DNA from: Streptomyces glaucescens
GTDB lineage: Bacteria > Actinomycetota > Actinomycetes > Streptomycetales > Streptomycetaceae
NCBI RefSeq assembly: GCF_000761215.1
Contig: NZ_CP009438.1
Coordinates: forward strand, 930,001-994,000
Direction of reading: 5' to 3'
Length of the DNA: 64,000 bases
The notes beneath the pieces were generated by a model that was given only the letters and a program-made list of their open reading frames with translations, was not told the DNA's origin and did no database searches. Position 1 is the stretch's first letter. Each line of letters starts with the position of its first letter. The position numbers and the translations under genes are program-made. This document shows, piece by piece, positions 34,757 to 46,062 of this stretch.

Positions 34757-34760
<4 letters not shown>
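33570..34760 (-). CDS. DUF4255/Pvc16-like tail terminator protein
   Basis: A 396-residue protein whose N-terminal 190 residues match DUF4255 (Pvc16/Afp16-like): IAAVTETLRAVLQEAVERA, LNVFLYRTAVDGAWRNTD, ALPLVLHYLLTGYAAD and LYHLWEALGLAYRLSAPFEARVVLID. The family caps the distal end of tube and sheath and fixes particle length. Residues 200-396 form two Ig-like beta domains (GAELVLSGAGLG, GRYPLRLRVDGVDSPL), a common extension. ATGA overlaps occur at both ends. Confidence 0.87.
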
Positions 34761-37755
<2,995 letters not shown>

Positions 37756-37759
<4 letters not shown>

Positions 37760-38496
37760 CCCGCGCTCGCCTCCAGGTAGAAGCGGCGCCGGAGCGGGCC
37801 GACCGCCAGCACTTCGGCCTCCGTCCAGCCGTAGGCCCGTGCCAGGGCGTGCACTTCGTGCAGCAGCCGGTGCGCGTACCCACTCACATCGGCCCACACG
37901 TGGTCGGCGATGTCGAGCGGGGCCTGCCAGCGGTGGCCGCACTGGGGGCAGTCCAGGGTGAACACCGGGTCGGCGCCGGGGTCGAGGCCGGGCAGCCGCC
38001 GGGCGACGTCCTCGAGGACCTCGTCCGGCAACTCGTCGGCGGGCGGGCTGACGTGCAGCACGCAGCGCAGCAGCAGCTGACGGCGGGCATCGGGAGTCCC
38101 GGGGTCGACGGCCTGTACGTCCCGGGCGGTGAGCGCGCGGAAGGTGACGTCCATGCCGTGCGCGGTGAGGGTCGCGACGGCGGGTTCGGTCCGTCCGCCG
38201 GGCCCCGGCGCCGCCGTCCCTCCGGCTCCCAGTGCCCGCAGCTCGTCCGCGGCGACGGTGACGTCGAGGCTCTCGCCGCACTCCGGGCAGTCGGTGACAC
38301 AGGGCAGCAGGTCTCCGAACGCGCCGGAGCGGAGGTGCAGCAGCAGCGCGTTCAGCGTGCTCAGCGGCAGCCCGGCGACGTCCTGGCCGGCCGGTGCCGC
38401 CAGGGAGGCGAGCAGCACGGACCGGCCGGCCGGCGTGCTGCCGAGACCGTTCTCCCACACGTCGAGGACGTTCGTCTCCGTCAGTGCGCACGGCAC
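37756..38496 (-). CDS. Zinc-ribbon CIS protein (T4 baseplate-hub/chaperone-like)
   Basis: A 246-residue protein starting at GTG 38496. It has two Cys pairs, CPECG (C70, C73) and CPQCG (C183, C186), far apart in sequence and likely to form one zinc ribbon; C66 and H188 are further candidate ligands. LSTLNALLLHLRSGAFGDLL and LARAYGWTEAEVLAVGPLRRRFYL resemble T4-type baseplate protein families seen beside sheath and tube genes in phage tails. It lies 6 bp after the tube gene, where hub-assembly or tube chaperones usually sit. The general class is likely; the exact role is inferred. Confidence 0.7.
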
Positions 38497-38502
38497 GGGT
38501 CA

Positions 38503-39024
38503 TCACCCTGCGGTATCGGTGAACTGGGGCTCCCCCGGCGGGCTGGTCTTCTCCCGCACCCAGCCGTGGTGCTCGATCCTGATGCGCTCGAAGGCGACTC
38601 CGGGGGATCCGGCGTCGAGCTCGGGCAGGCCCTGGTACTCCGACACCCAGGCTTCGCGCACCGAGTAGGACAGCACCTGCTGGCCGCCTTCGTCGAAGAC
38701 GTCGATGATGAGGTCCCGGCGGAAGTCCTTGAGCGAGGTCTCCAGTCCCCCGGAGGAGTTGCGCAAACTCCAGATGCGGTTGGCCCACTCCTCGAAGGCG
38801 GTGTCGACGGTGATGCCGCGCTCCAGGGTGATGGCCTCGTACTCGGTGCGGCCCGGCAGTTTGCGGCTGGTGCCGGGGTCGCCGCCGTCGCGGTGCAGGA
38901 TGACCTCGGTCGTTCTTCTCAGTCCGCTGACCTTGCTGATTCCCGCGATGTAGGCGGTCTCCCCGCTGAACTTCACCTTGAAGCGGAAGTTCTTGAAGGG
39001 GTCGCGGCGCGTCACTTCCGGCAT
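38503..39024 (-). CDS. Inner tube protein (gp19/Hcp-like)
   Basis: A 173-residue phage tail tube protein. The N-terminus RDPFKNFRFKVKFSGETAYIAGISKVSGLRRTTE is the standard start of contractile-system tube subunits. YEAITLERGITVDTAFEEW is the conserved central strand-helix, and AFERIRIEHHGW closes the barrel. It stacks in hexameric rings inside the sheath. It starts 10 bp after the sheath stop. Only one tube gene is present in the window, whereas several injection systems carry two or three. Confidence 0.94.
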   Translation of the reverse strand: MPEVTRRDPFKNFRFKVKFSGETAYIAGISKVSGLRRTTEVILHRDGGDPGTSRKLPGRTEYEAITLERGITVDTAFEEWANRIWSLRNSSGGLETSLKDFRRDLIIDVFDEGGQQVLSYSVREAWVSEYQGLPELDAGSPGVAFERIRIEHHGWVREKTSPPGEPQFTDTAG

Positions 39025-39034
39025 CGTCGTCCTC

Positions 39035-40867
39035 CTAGACCTGGATCTGGCCGGCGAGCTGCTGGATGTGGACGATCACGAACTCGGCGGGTTTCAGCGG
39101 GGCGAAGCCGACGTGGATGTTGACGATCCCGCGGTCGATGTCGTTCTGCGGGTTGGTCTCCTTGTCGCACTTGACCAGGTAGGCCTCCTGAGGGGTGCGG
39201 CCCTGGAAGGCGCCCGCGCGGAACAGCGAGTTCATGAAGGCGCCGACGTTGAGGCGGATGGACGCCCACAGCGGCTCGTCGTTCGGTTCGAACACCACCC
39301 AGTGCGTGCCCCGGAACAGGCTCTCCTCGATGAAGAGCGCGAGACGCCGCACGGGCAGGTACTTCCACTCGTCGGCGAGCCGGTCCGCTCCGCGCAGGGT
39401 GCGCGCTCCCCAGGCGACCGGGCCCGCGGCGGGCAGGCGGCGCAGGCAGTTGATGCCGAGCGGGTTGAGCCGTCCGATCTCCAGGTCGGTCAGCGGCACC
39501 TCGAGGTCGCTGACGCCGGTGAGCGAGGCGTCGGTGCCCGCGGGCGCCTTCCACACTCCGCGCTGGACGTCGGTGCGGGCCAGCACCCCGGCCATCACGC
39601 CGGACGGCGGGAAGGCGCGCAGCGCGCCCTGGCGCAGGGGGTCCGGGGCGAGCACCCGGGGGTAGTAGACGGCGGCGTTCTTGCCGTTCTCGCCCGTGGC
39701 GACGTCCTTGAGGCGGTCGATGACGGCACCGACGGCGCCCGCTTTCCCGCCGGGCTGCGGGGTGGTCCAGGCCGGCGGTGGATCGACGAGGAGGATGGCG
39801 CGCCGGTCGACGCACAGCTTCAGTGCCGCTTCGCGGAGCCCTTGCGCGCTGCCGCCGTCGCCCTTGGCCGCCAGTTGCTCGTCGAGCCAGTGCGCGTCGG
39901 GCAGGCACAGGATGTTGAAGATGTCCGTCTTCAGCAGCTGGTGCAGGCCGGTCTTGTCGTTGGGACTGCCCTCGTAGGAGGCCGGGTCGAGGGGGCGTTC
40001 GTCCTCGTCGCCCCCTCGGCCCGGCTCGGTGGGGGCGTAGAAGGGCGGCGGGCCGGCCGCGGTGCCGTCGAGGGGCAGGGAGAACGGGTCGACTCCCGGG
40101 GTCACGTCCGCGTTCTGCGCGGGCACCGTCTCGACGGGGGCGTGCGGGTCGACGCGGACCAGCTGGGAGGTCTCCAGCACGTCGGCGAGGTTGCGGGGGC
40201 TGTCGGGCCGGACGCTGACGTTGACGTAGCGCTCCAGGGCGCCGGTCTCCGCGTCGTAGACGGTCAGGTTGAACAGTTCCCGCCGGTCCCTGCCGACGTC
40301 GGGCCCTTCGGAGGTGTCGTAGTCCACCCGGGCCCGCAGGTTCCGTCCCCAGCGCCCGGGGGAGGCGGCCACGAGTCCCGGCGGGGCGGGGCGGGCCCGG
40401 CCGCCGGTCCGGTCGGCACCGGCCGTGTCTCCCCCGCCCCGGCCGCGCTTCTTCTCCTCGGCCGGGGGCGCCGTCTCGTTCGACTCGCCCTCGCCGGCGT
40501 TCTCGCCGCCTTCGCCCTCGCGGGCGGGACCGGTGGCGCCGCGAGCGGGTTCCCTGCCGGGCGGCGTCGTGCCGAGCGGCAGCCGGACGGGCTTGTCGCC
40601 GTCCCTGACCACGCGGACGATCTCGGCTTCGCTGCCGCCGTTCAGATAGAACTGGTAGACCGCGTAGCTCATGGGGCAGTTGGCCTGCAGCCCGCCGAAG
40701 GCGGACTCGTAGTCGGCCCAGCCCGTGATGTGCACGGGCCGGTCGACGGGTCCGCGCGGCGCGTAGCCGACGAAGGCGGCCACCGAGGTGGGAACGCCCG
40801 TGATCGTCCGGACGGAACTCTTGACCTCGTCGATGTAGACGCCCGGATAGGTGACGTTCACCGGCAT
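39035..40867 (-). CDS. Contractile tail sheath protein
   Basis: A 610-residue sheath subunit, first gene of the injection-system operon. N-terminal MPVNVTYPGVYIDEV and GVPTSVAAFVGYAPRGP are diagnostic. The C-terminal handshake and inner domain (WKYLPVRRLALFIEESLFRGT, FEPNDEPLWASIRLNVGAFM, DRGIVNIHVGFAPLKPAEFV) is complete. Residues about 101-165 form a charged Gly/Glu/Lys-rich insertion absent from compact sheaths, probably a flexible external loop. The frame opens at 40924, but ATG 40867 gives the family N-terminus. The promoter is expected in the 158 bp between this gene and yjbQ. Confidence 0.95.
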   Translation of the reverse strand: MPVNVTYPGVYIDEVKSSVRTITGVPTSVAAFVGYAPRGPVDRPVHITGWADYESAFGGLQANCPMSYAVYQFYLNGGSEAEIVRVVRDGDKPVRLPLGTTPPGREPARGATGPAREGEGGENAGEGESNETAPPAEEKKRGRGGGDTAGADRTGGRARPAPPGLVAASPGRWGRNLRARVDYDTSEGPDVGRDRRELFNLTVYDAETGALERYVNVSVRPDSPRNLADVLETSQLVRVDPHAPVETVPAQNADVTPGVDPFSLPLDGTAAGPPPFYAPTEPGRGGDEDERPLDPASYEGSPNDKTGLHQLLKTDIFNILCLPDAHWLDEQLAAKGDGGSAQGLREAALKLCVDRRAILLVDPPPAWTTPQPGGKAGAVGAVIDRLKDVATGENGKNAAVYYPRVLAPDPLRQGALRAFPPSGVMAGVLARTDVQRGVWKAPAGTDASLTGVSDLEVPLTDLEIGRLNPLGINCLRRLPAAGPVAWGARTLRGADRLADEWKYLPVRRLALFIEESLFRGTHWVVFEPNDEPLWASIRLNVGAFMNSLFRAGAFQGRTPQEAYLVKCDKETNPQNDIDRGIVNIHVGFAPLKPAEFVIVHIQQLAGQIQV

Positions 40868-40976
40868 GCCAGCCTCTTCTCTCCACGCCGAACTGAAGAA
40901 CTGCTGCTCGCGGTCCGTGATCACCGTAGGCAGACAGTGCGCGGTACGGCGCCCTGGAGAGCGCTGGGGCTGCTTC

Positions 40977-41005
40977 GATCAGGTGATGGAGATCGGCTGA
41001 TCAGG
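40977..41005. promoter_or_regulatory. Two GATCAGG direct repeats upstream of the CIS operon
   Basis: GATCAGG at 40977-40983 and 40999-41005, start-to-start distance 22 bp (about two helical turns), 110-138 bp before the sheath start. They lie in the only sizeable gap before the operon. Candidate activator sites, inferred from spacing only. Confidence 0.35.
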
Positions 41006-41025
41006 CGGGCGGGGGCATCGGGCGC

Positions 41026-41454
41026 TCAGGATCCGCCGAGGAAGCTGAGCCGCACCTGCCGGTCCGGGTTGTCCCGGTTGGTGTCCACCAGGCACACGGA
41101 CTGCCAGGTGCCCAGTTCCAGCCGTCCGCCGAGCACGGGCAGGGTGGCGTGCGGCGGGACGATGGCGGGCAGGACGTGGTCGCGGCCGTGGCCGGGGCTG
41201 CCGTGGCGGTGCTGCCAGCGGTCGTCGGCGGGGAGCAGCGTGTGCAGGGCGGTGAGCAGGTCGTCGTCGCTGCCCGCGCCGGTCTCGATGATGGCGACGC
41301 CGGCGGTGGCGTGCGGGACGAAGACGTTGAGGAGGCCGTCGCGCCCGGCCGCCGCCTCCCGGAGGAAGGCCTCGCAGTCGCGGGTGAGGTCGACGACGGT
41401 CTCCTCGGAGCCGGAGGCGATGTGCAGCACTCGGGTGGTGAACGCATCTGACAT
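41026..41454 (-). CDS. YjbQ/UPF0047 family protein (secondary thiamine-phosphate synthase-like)
   Basis: A 142-residue YjbQ-like protein. The family core LLNVFVPHATAGVAIIETGAG is followed by DRWQHRHGSPGHGRDHVLPAIVPPHATLPVLGGRLELGTWQSV, which carries the conserved His residues of the metal-like pocket. Members were named after weak thiamine-phosphate synthase activity of the E. coli protein; the physiological role is unsettled. ATG 41454 gives MSDAFTTRVLH. It is upstream of and co-directional with the CIS operon, separated by 158 bp, and is divergent from the monooxygenase gene. Confidence 0.9.
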   Translation of the reverse strand: MSDAFTTRVLHIASGSEETVVDLTRDCEAFLREAAAGRDGLLNVFVPHATAGVAIIETGAGSDDDLLTALHTLLPADDRWQHRHGSPGHGRDHVLPAIVPPHATLPVLGGRLELGTWQSVCLVDTNRDNPDRQVRLSFLGGS

Positions 41455-41578
41455 GCCCCCATCCTCACCCATCTCGTCCCCGGCCTCATCCCACCCGCCG
41501 CGACTCGGCCCCTGCTCCGGCCGGACCTCGCCGGCCGCGCCCGGGAAGTTCCACGCACGCGCCGCTGTTGCGAGGAGC

Positions 41579-42655
41579 GTGAACAGTGCACGCGAGGTCG
41601 AGGTGGTCGTCGTCGGCGCCGGTCAGGCCGGGCTGGCCGCCGCTTTCCATCTGCGCCGTACCGGTTTCGAGCCGGACCGCGACTTCGTGGTGCTGGACCA
41701 CTCCCCCGGCCCGGGCGGCGCCTGGCAGTTCCGGTGGCCCTCCCTGACGTACGGCAAGGTGCACGGGATGCACGCGCTGCCGGGCATGGAGCTGACGGGA
41801 GCGGATCCCGCGCGGCCCTCGTCGGAGGTGATCGGCGCGTACTTCACGGCGTACGAGCGGGCCTTCGGCCTGCGGGTACGGCGGCCCGTGGACGTGCGGG
41901 CGGTCAGGGAGGGCAGGGACGGGCGGCTGCTGGTGGAGACCTCGGCGGGGAGCTGGGCGACCAGGGCGCTGATCAACGCGACAGGTACCTGGGACCGGCC
42001 CTTCTGGCCGCGGTATCCCGGACAGGAGTCCTTCCGCGGGCGGCAGCTGCACACCGCGCAGTACCCGGGTCCCGAGGAGTTCGCCGGGCAGCGGGTGATC
42101 GTGGTGGGCGGGGGCGCCTCAGGGACCCAGCACCTGCTGGAGATCGCGCCGTACGCCGCGGCCACCACCTGGGTGACGCGCCGGCCGCCGGTCTTCCGGG
42201 AGGGGCCGTTCGACGAGGACGCGGGGCGCGCGGCGGTCGCGCTCGTGGAGGAGCGGGTGCGGCGGGGGCTGCCGCCGCGGAGCGTGGTGTCGGTCACCGG
42301 GCTGCCGCTGAACGACGCGATCCGGCAGGGGCTGGCGGACGGGGTCCTGGACCGGCGGCCGATGTTCGACCGGATCGTCCCGGAGGGCGTCGCGTGGGCG
42401 GACGGGCGGCGCGTGACGGCGGATGTGATCCTCTGGGCGACCGGTTTCCGGGCCGCGATCGACCACCTGGCGCCGCTGAAGCTGCGGGAGCCGGGCGGCG
42501 GCATCCGGATGGAGGGGACGCGCGTGGCAGCGGATCCGCGGATCCACCTCGTGGGTTACGGCCCGTCGGCGAGCACGATCGGCGCCAACCGGGCCGGCCA
42601 CGCGGCCGTACGGGACATCAGGCGCCTGCTGGCCGGGGGGCCGGTCGCGGCGTGA
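41579..42655 (+). CDS. FAD/NAD(P)-dependent monooxygenase (FMO-like)
   Basis: A 358-residue flavoprotein. The FAD Rossmann motif VVVVGAGQAG (GxGxxG at residues 13-18), the GPGGAWQFRWPSL segment, the second NAD(P) Rossmann motif VVGGGASG (177-182) and the ILWATGF motif place it with flavin-containing monooxygenases/thioredoxin-reductase-like oxidoreductases. There is no membrane segment. The start is uncertain: GTG 41579 has GAGGAG very close upstream, and GTG 41603 is an alternative just before the Rossmann strand. The gene is divergent from yjbQ and convergent with mltG. Substrate unknown. Confidence 0.87.
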   Translation: MNSAREVEVVVVGAGQAGLAAAFHLRRTGFEPDRDFVVLDHSPGPGGAWQFRWPSLTYGKVHGMHALPGMELTGADPARPSSEVIGAYFTAYERAFGLRVRRPVDVRAVREGRDGRLLVETSAGSWATRALINATGTWDRPFWPRYPGQESFRGRQLHTAQYPGPEEFAGQRVIVVGGGASGTQHLLEIAPYAAATTWVTRRPPVFREGPFDEDAGRAAVALVEERVRRGLPPRSVVSVTGLPLNDAIRQGLADGVLDRRPMFDRIVPEGVAWADGRRVTADVILWATGFRAAIDHLAPLKLREPGGGIRMEGTRVAADPRIHLVGYGPSASTIGANRAGHAAVRDIRRLLAGGPVAA

Positions 42656-42667
42656 TGTCCCGTCGGG

Positions 42668-43507
42668 TCACCGCTGAGGGCTGCGGCTCTTCTGCTGGGC
42701 GTTGAACTCGGCCACGTTGCGCTGGTGCTCGGCGTAGTCGGCGGTGAAGCGGGTGTCGCCCGGCTTGACGGTGACGAAGTACAGCCAGTCGCCGGGCGTC
42801 GGGCTGATCGCGGCGCGCACGGCCTCCTCGCCCGGGTTGTCGATCGGTGTGGGCGGCAGGCCCATGCGCTCGTAGGAGTTGTAGGGGCTGTCGATGCGGG
42901 TGTCGTCCAGCGTGGTCCGCAGCGTGGTGCGGTTGAGCGCGTAGTTGATGGTGGAGTCCATCTGGAGCGGCATCCCGCGCTCCAGCCGGTTGAAGATGAC
43001 GCGGGCGACCTTGCCCATGTCGGCCTTGGTGGCGGCTTCGGCCTGGACGATGCTCGCGATGGTGACGGCCTGGTAGACGTTCATGGCGTTGCGCTGGGCG
43101 CCGGCGGCGATGGGGGCGCCGTTGAACTTGTCGTTCGCGGTGTCCACCATCGCCGTCAGCAGCGCCTCCGGGGTGGTGTCGTCGGCCAGCGGATAGGTCG
43201 CCGGGAAGAGGTAGCCCTCCGGGTTGCCCTCGGCGTCGGCCGGCAGTTCGAGGTCGGCCTTGTCCAAGGACTTCCTGGTGGTGCCCGGGGGCAGTTCGAG
43301 GGCCTTGTCGACAGCCGCGTAGACCTGGGAGGCGCGCCAGCCCTCCGGGACGACCAGGGACGTGGGCTTCCCGGGTCCCTCGTCGTCCAGGGTCAGCAGC
43401 GGCACCGTCACGGCGGTGCCGGCCACGACGGCTCCGGTCGCGATGAGGGCCACGCGGCCCCGGCGCGTCAGTCGGATCGTGCTCCGTGACGGAGTGTTCG
43501 TCTGCAT
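42668..43507 (-). CDS. Endolytic transglycosylase MltG-like
   Basis: A 279-residue cell-envelope enzyme that cleaves nascent peptidoglycan. The N-terminus is cytoplasmic and basic, followed by one transmembrane helix (about residues 20-42), and the catalytic YceG/MltG domain lies outside. PEGYLFPATYPL is a family motif. ASIVQAEAATKADMGKVARV contains the conserved catalytic-region Glu, and MPLQMDSTINYAL follows as in other MltG proteins. The LysM-like subdomain seen in many homologues is short here. Streptomycetes usually also carry a longer MltG in the aroE region, so this may be a second copy. Confidence 0.9.
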   Translation of the reverse strand: MQTNTPSRSTIRLTRRGRVALIATGAVVAGTAVTVPLLTLDDEGPGKPTSLVVPEGWRASQVYAAVDKALELPPGTTRKSLDKADLELPADAEGNPEGYLFPATYPLADDTTPEALLTAMVDTANDKFNGAPIAAGAQRNAMNVYQAVTIASIVQAEAATKADMGKVARVIFNRLERGMPLQMDSTINYALNRTTLRTTLDDTRIDSPYNSYERMGLPPTPIDNPGEEAVRAAISPTPGDWLYFVTVKPGDTRFTADYAEHQRNVAEFNAQQKSRSPQR

Positions 43508-43550
43508 GCGGGCACGGTAACCCGCATATCGTCACAAACCCGGCATATCT

Positions 43551-45353
43551 TCAGCCCGTCGGCTCCAGTCGGGCGTCCCTGCGCACCAGCGCGGCGTAGC
43601 GCCCCTGGAGTGCCAGCAGCTCCTCGTGCCTGCCCCGTTCCACCACGCGCCCGGAGTCGAGGACCACGATCTGGTCGGCGCCCCGGACCGTGGACAGCCG
43701 GTGCGCGATGGTGAGCGTCGTACGGCCCGCGGAGAGGGCGTCGATCGCCTGCTGCACCGCGTGCTCGGTACCGGTGTCCAGGGCGCTGGTCGCCTCGTCG
43801 AGGATCAGCACCGGCGGGTCGCGCAGGATGGTCCGGGCGATGGCCAGCCGCTGCTTCTCACCGCCGGAGAAACGGTGCCCGCGCTCGCCGACGACCGTGT
43901 CGTACCCGTCGGGCAGGGCGGCGATGTGGTCGTGGATCTGGGCCGCGCGGGCCGCCGCGTGCAGCTCCTCGTCGGTGGCGTCGGGCTTGGCGAACCGCAG
44001 GTTCTCAGCGACGGTCGCGTGGAAGAGGTACGTCTCCTGGGAGACCACGCCGACCGCGCGGGCGAGGGTGTCGAAGTCCAGGTCGCGCACGTCGACGCCG
44101 TCGAGGGTGACCCGGCCGCCCGTCACGTCGTACAGCCGCGGCACGAGGCAGCCCAGGGTGGACTTGCCGGCCCCGGTGGGGCCGACGATCGCGAGGCTGC
44201 CCCCGGCCGGCACGGTGAGGTCGATGCCGTCGAGGACCGGGGCGCCCTGGTCGCCGTAGCGGAACTCGACGCTTTCGAACCGGACCTCGCCCCGCACCTC
44301 GCCGAGGCGGACGGGGTGCTCCGGCTCGGTGATGTCCAACGGCAGGTCCAGGTACTCGAAGATGCGCTGGAAGAGCGCGAGCGAGGTCTGGATCTGCACA
44401 CCGGTGCCGAGCAGGCTCACGGTCGGCCGGAACAAGCCCTGCTGGAGCGAGACGAACGCGACGATCGTGCCGAGGGAGACATCGGGCCCGCCGAGGGCCA
44501 GGGCGACACCGGCCGTCCAGTAGATGACGGCGGGCAGCGCGGCCATGACGATCGTGATGACCGCCATCCTCCAGCGGCCCGCCATGTTCGCACGGACCTC
44601 CAGGTCGACCAGACGCTCGGACTCGTCGGCGAACGTCTTCGTCAGCGACTCGGCGCGGCCCATGGTGCGGCCGAGGAGGATGCCGCTCACCGACAGCGAC
44701 TCGGTGACCGTGGCGGCCATCGTCGCCATCTGCTTCTGGCGCTGCGTGGTGATCTTCCGGCGCTCGTTGCCGACGCGGCGGCTGATCCACACGAACACCG
44801 GCAGCAGGAGCAGCGAGACCACGGTCAGCCGCCAGTCCAGGGCCAGCATCGCGACGATCGTCGCCGTGACGCCGGTGAGGTTGGAGACCAGCGAGGTGGC
44901 GGTGGAGGTGACGGTGGCCTGCATCCCGCCGATGTCGTTGGCGATGCGGGACTGGACCTCGCCGGTGCGGGTGCGGGTGAAGAAGGCCAGGGACATGCGC
45001 TGGAGACGGCCGTAGACCGCGGTGCGCAGATCGTGCATCACGCGCTGGCCGACGGTGGTGGAGATCAGGGTCTGCAGCACGCCGAAGACGCTGGTGAGGA
45101 CGGCGCCGAGGATCATGCCGAGGGCCAGCAGGGTGAGCAGGCCGGTGCGCCGCTCGGGGAGGGCGACGTCGAGGATCGCCTTCAGCAGGAAGGGGGTGGC
45201 CACCGAGACCACCGAGGACGCGCCGACCAACAGGCCGACGACGGCGAGACGGCCGCGGTAGGGGCGGAACAGCGCGAGGATGCGGCGCACCTGCCGGGGC
45301 TGCTCCTTGGCGTCGGCGGGTGGGCTCCAGGCGGGTTCGCGGTCGGGGTGCAT
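43551..45353 (-). CDS. ABC exporter half-transporter (MDR-type)
   Basis: A 600-residue fused permease-ATPase that should work as a homodimer. Six transmembrane helices occupy about residues 35-310. The nucleotide-binding domain carries Walker A GPTGAGKST (around residue 390), the signature FSGGEKQR, Walker B ILDEATSALD and the switch His in IAHRLS, so the ATP site is intact. Divergent from a MarR regulator, with a palindromic site over the shared promoter region. Export of a drug or toxic metabolite under MarR control is the likely role. Confidence 0.93.
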   Translation of the reverse strand: MHPDREPAWSPPADAKEQPRQVRRILALFRPYRGRLAVVGLLVGASSVVSVATPFLLKAILDVALPERRTGLLTLLALGMILGAVLTSVFGVLQTLISTTVGQRVMHDLRTAVYGRLQRMSLAFFTRTRTGEVQSRIANDIGGMQATVTSTATSLVSNLTGVTATIVAMLALDWRLTVVSLLLLPVFVWISRRVGNERRKITTQRQKQMATMAATVTESLSVSGILLGRTMGRAESLTKTFADESERLVDLEVRANMAGRWRMAVITIVMAALPAVIYWTAGVALALGGPDVSLGTIVAFVSLQQGLFRPTVSLLGTGVQIQTSLALFQRIFEYLDLPLDITEPEHPVRLGEVRGEVRFESVEFRYGDQGAPVLDGIDLTVPAGGSLAIVGPTGAGKSTLGCLVPRLYDVTGGRVTLDGVDVRDLDFDTLARAVGVVSQETYLFHATVAENLRFAKPDATDEELHAAARAAQIHDHIAALPDGYDTVVGERGHRFSGGEKQRLAIARTILRDPPVLILDEATSALDTGTEHAVQQAIDALSAGRTTLTIAHRLSTVRGADQIVVLDSGRVVERGRHEELLALQGRYAALVRRDARLEPTG

Positions 45354-45443
45354 GGGCTCCTACGGGGTGGACGGCGTCCTGCGGAGGCGGACGGCGGACG
45401 GGGAGGAACCGCTGCCCGCCTGGGACGGAAGAGGATCGTAGCT

Positions 45444-45466
45444 CATTGTTACCTATACTCACAATG
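45444..45466. promoter_or_regulatory. Palindromic MarR-type operator
   Basis: CATTGT (45444-45449) and ACAATG (45461-45466) flank an 11-base centre containing TATA. The site lies in the divergent region, 26 bp before the MarR start and 91 bp before the ABC exporter start, so it could control both. Confidence 0.6.
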
Positions 45467-45491
45467 AATGCTGTCCTGATATTGTTCCCGT

Positions 45492-45941
45492 ATGACCACC
45501 CCCGATCCGGACGCCCTGCTCGCCGAGCAGCTGCTGCGGCTCACGCGCCGGGTGCACCGCATCCAGAAGCGCCACCTGGAGCAGCGCGGACTGGGCATCA
45601 CCCCGGCCCAGTCCCGGCTCCTGCGCACCCTCGGGCACTACGGCTCGCCGCCCCGCATGGCCGACCTCGCCGAGCGCCTGGAGGTCGTGCCGCGGGCCGT
45701 GACCACGCTGGTCGACGGGCTGGAGGCGAGCGGGAAGGTGCGCCGGGTGCCGGACCCGGCGAACCGGCGGGTGATCCGCATAGAGCTGACCGACCACGGC
45801 CGCACCACGCTGGGGAAGCTGCGCGGGGCGCGGCTGTCGGCGGCGGACGAGATCCTGGCGCCGCTGTCCGAGGATCAGCGGCGGATGCTCGCCGGGCTGC
45901 TGGACACGCTCGTGGACGGCGACGGCGAGCGGGCCTGCTGA
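45492..45941 (+). CDS. MarR family transcriptional regulator
   Basis: A 149-residue winged helix-turn-helix protein. TPAQSRLLRTLGHYGSPPRM...LAERLEVVPRAVTTLVDGLEASGKVRRVPDP is the DNA-binding core (about residues 37-95), flanked by helices for dimerisation. ATG 45492 is near an AT-rich stretch that carries a CATTGT/ACAATG palindrome. Divergent from an MDR-type ABC exporter, which it probably represses until a ligand binds. A strong hairpin lies 87 bp downstream. Confidence 0.93.
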   Translation: MTTPDPDALLAEQLLRLTRRVHRIQKRHLEQRGLGITPAQSRLLRTLGHYGSPPRMADLAERLEVVPRAVTTLVDGLEASGKVRRVPDPANRRVIRIELTDHGRTTLGKLRGARLSAADEILAPLSEDQRRMLAGLLDTLVDGDGERAC

Positions 45942-46027
45942 CCGTTCCCGCGGGCGCGCACTCGCCGCGGCAGCGCGGCCGGTCCTCGGCGGGGACGCCC
46001 CGCGCGCTCGTCGGCGTCCGGTCGTGG

Positions 46028-46062
46028 CGGCTGTACGGCCCCGCCGCGGACCCGTACAGCCG
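46028..46062. terminator. Strong hairpin downstream of the MarR gene
   Basis: Perfect 11-bp stem CGGCTGTACGG (46028-46038) / CCGTACAGCCG (46052-46062), 13-base loop. No T-run follows, as usual for Streptomyces terminators. Confidence 0.75.
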
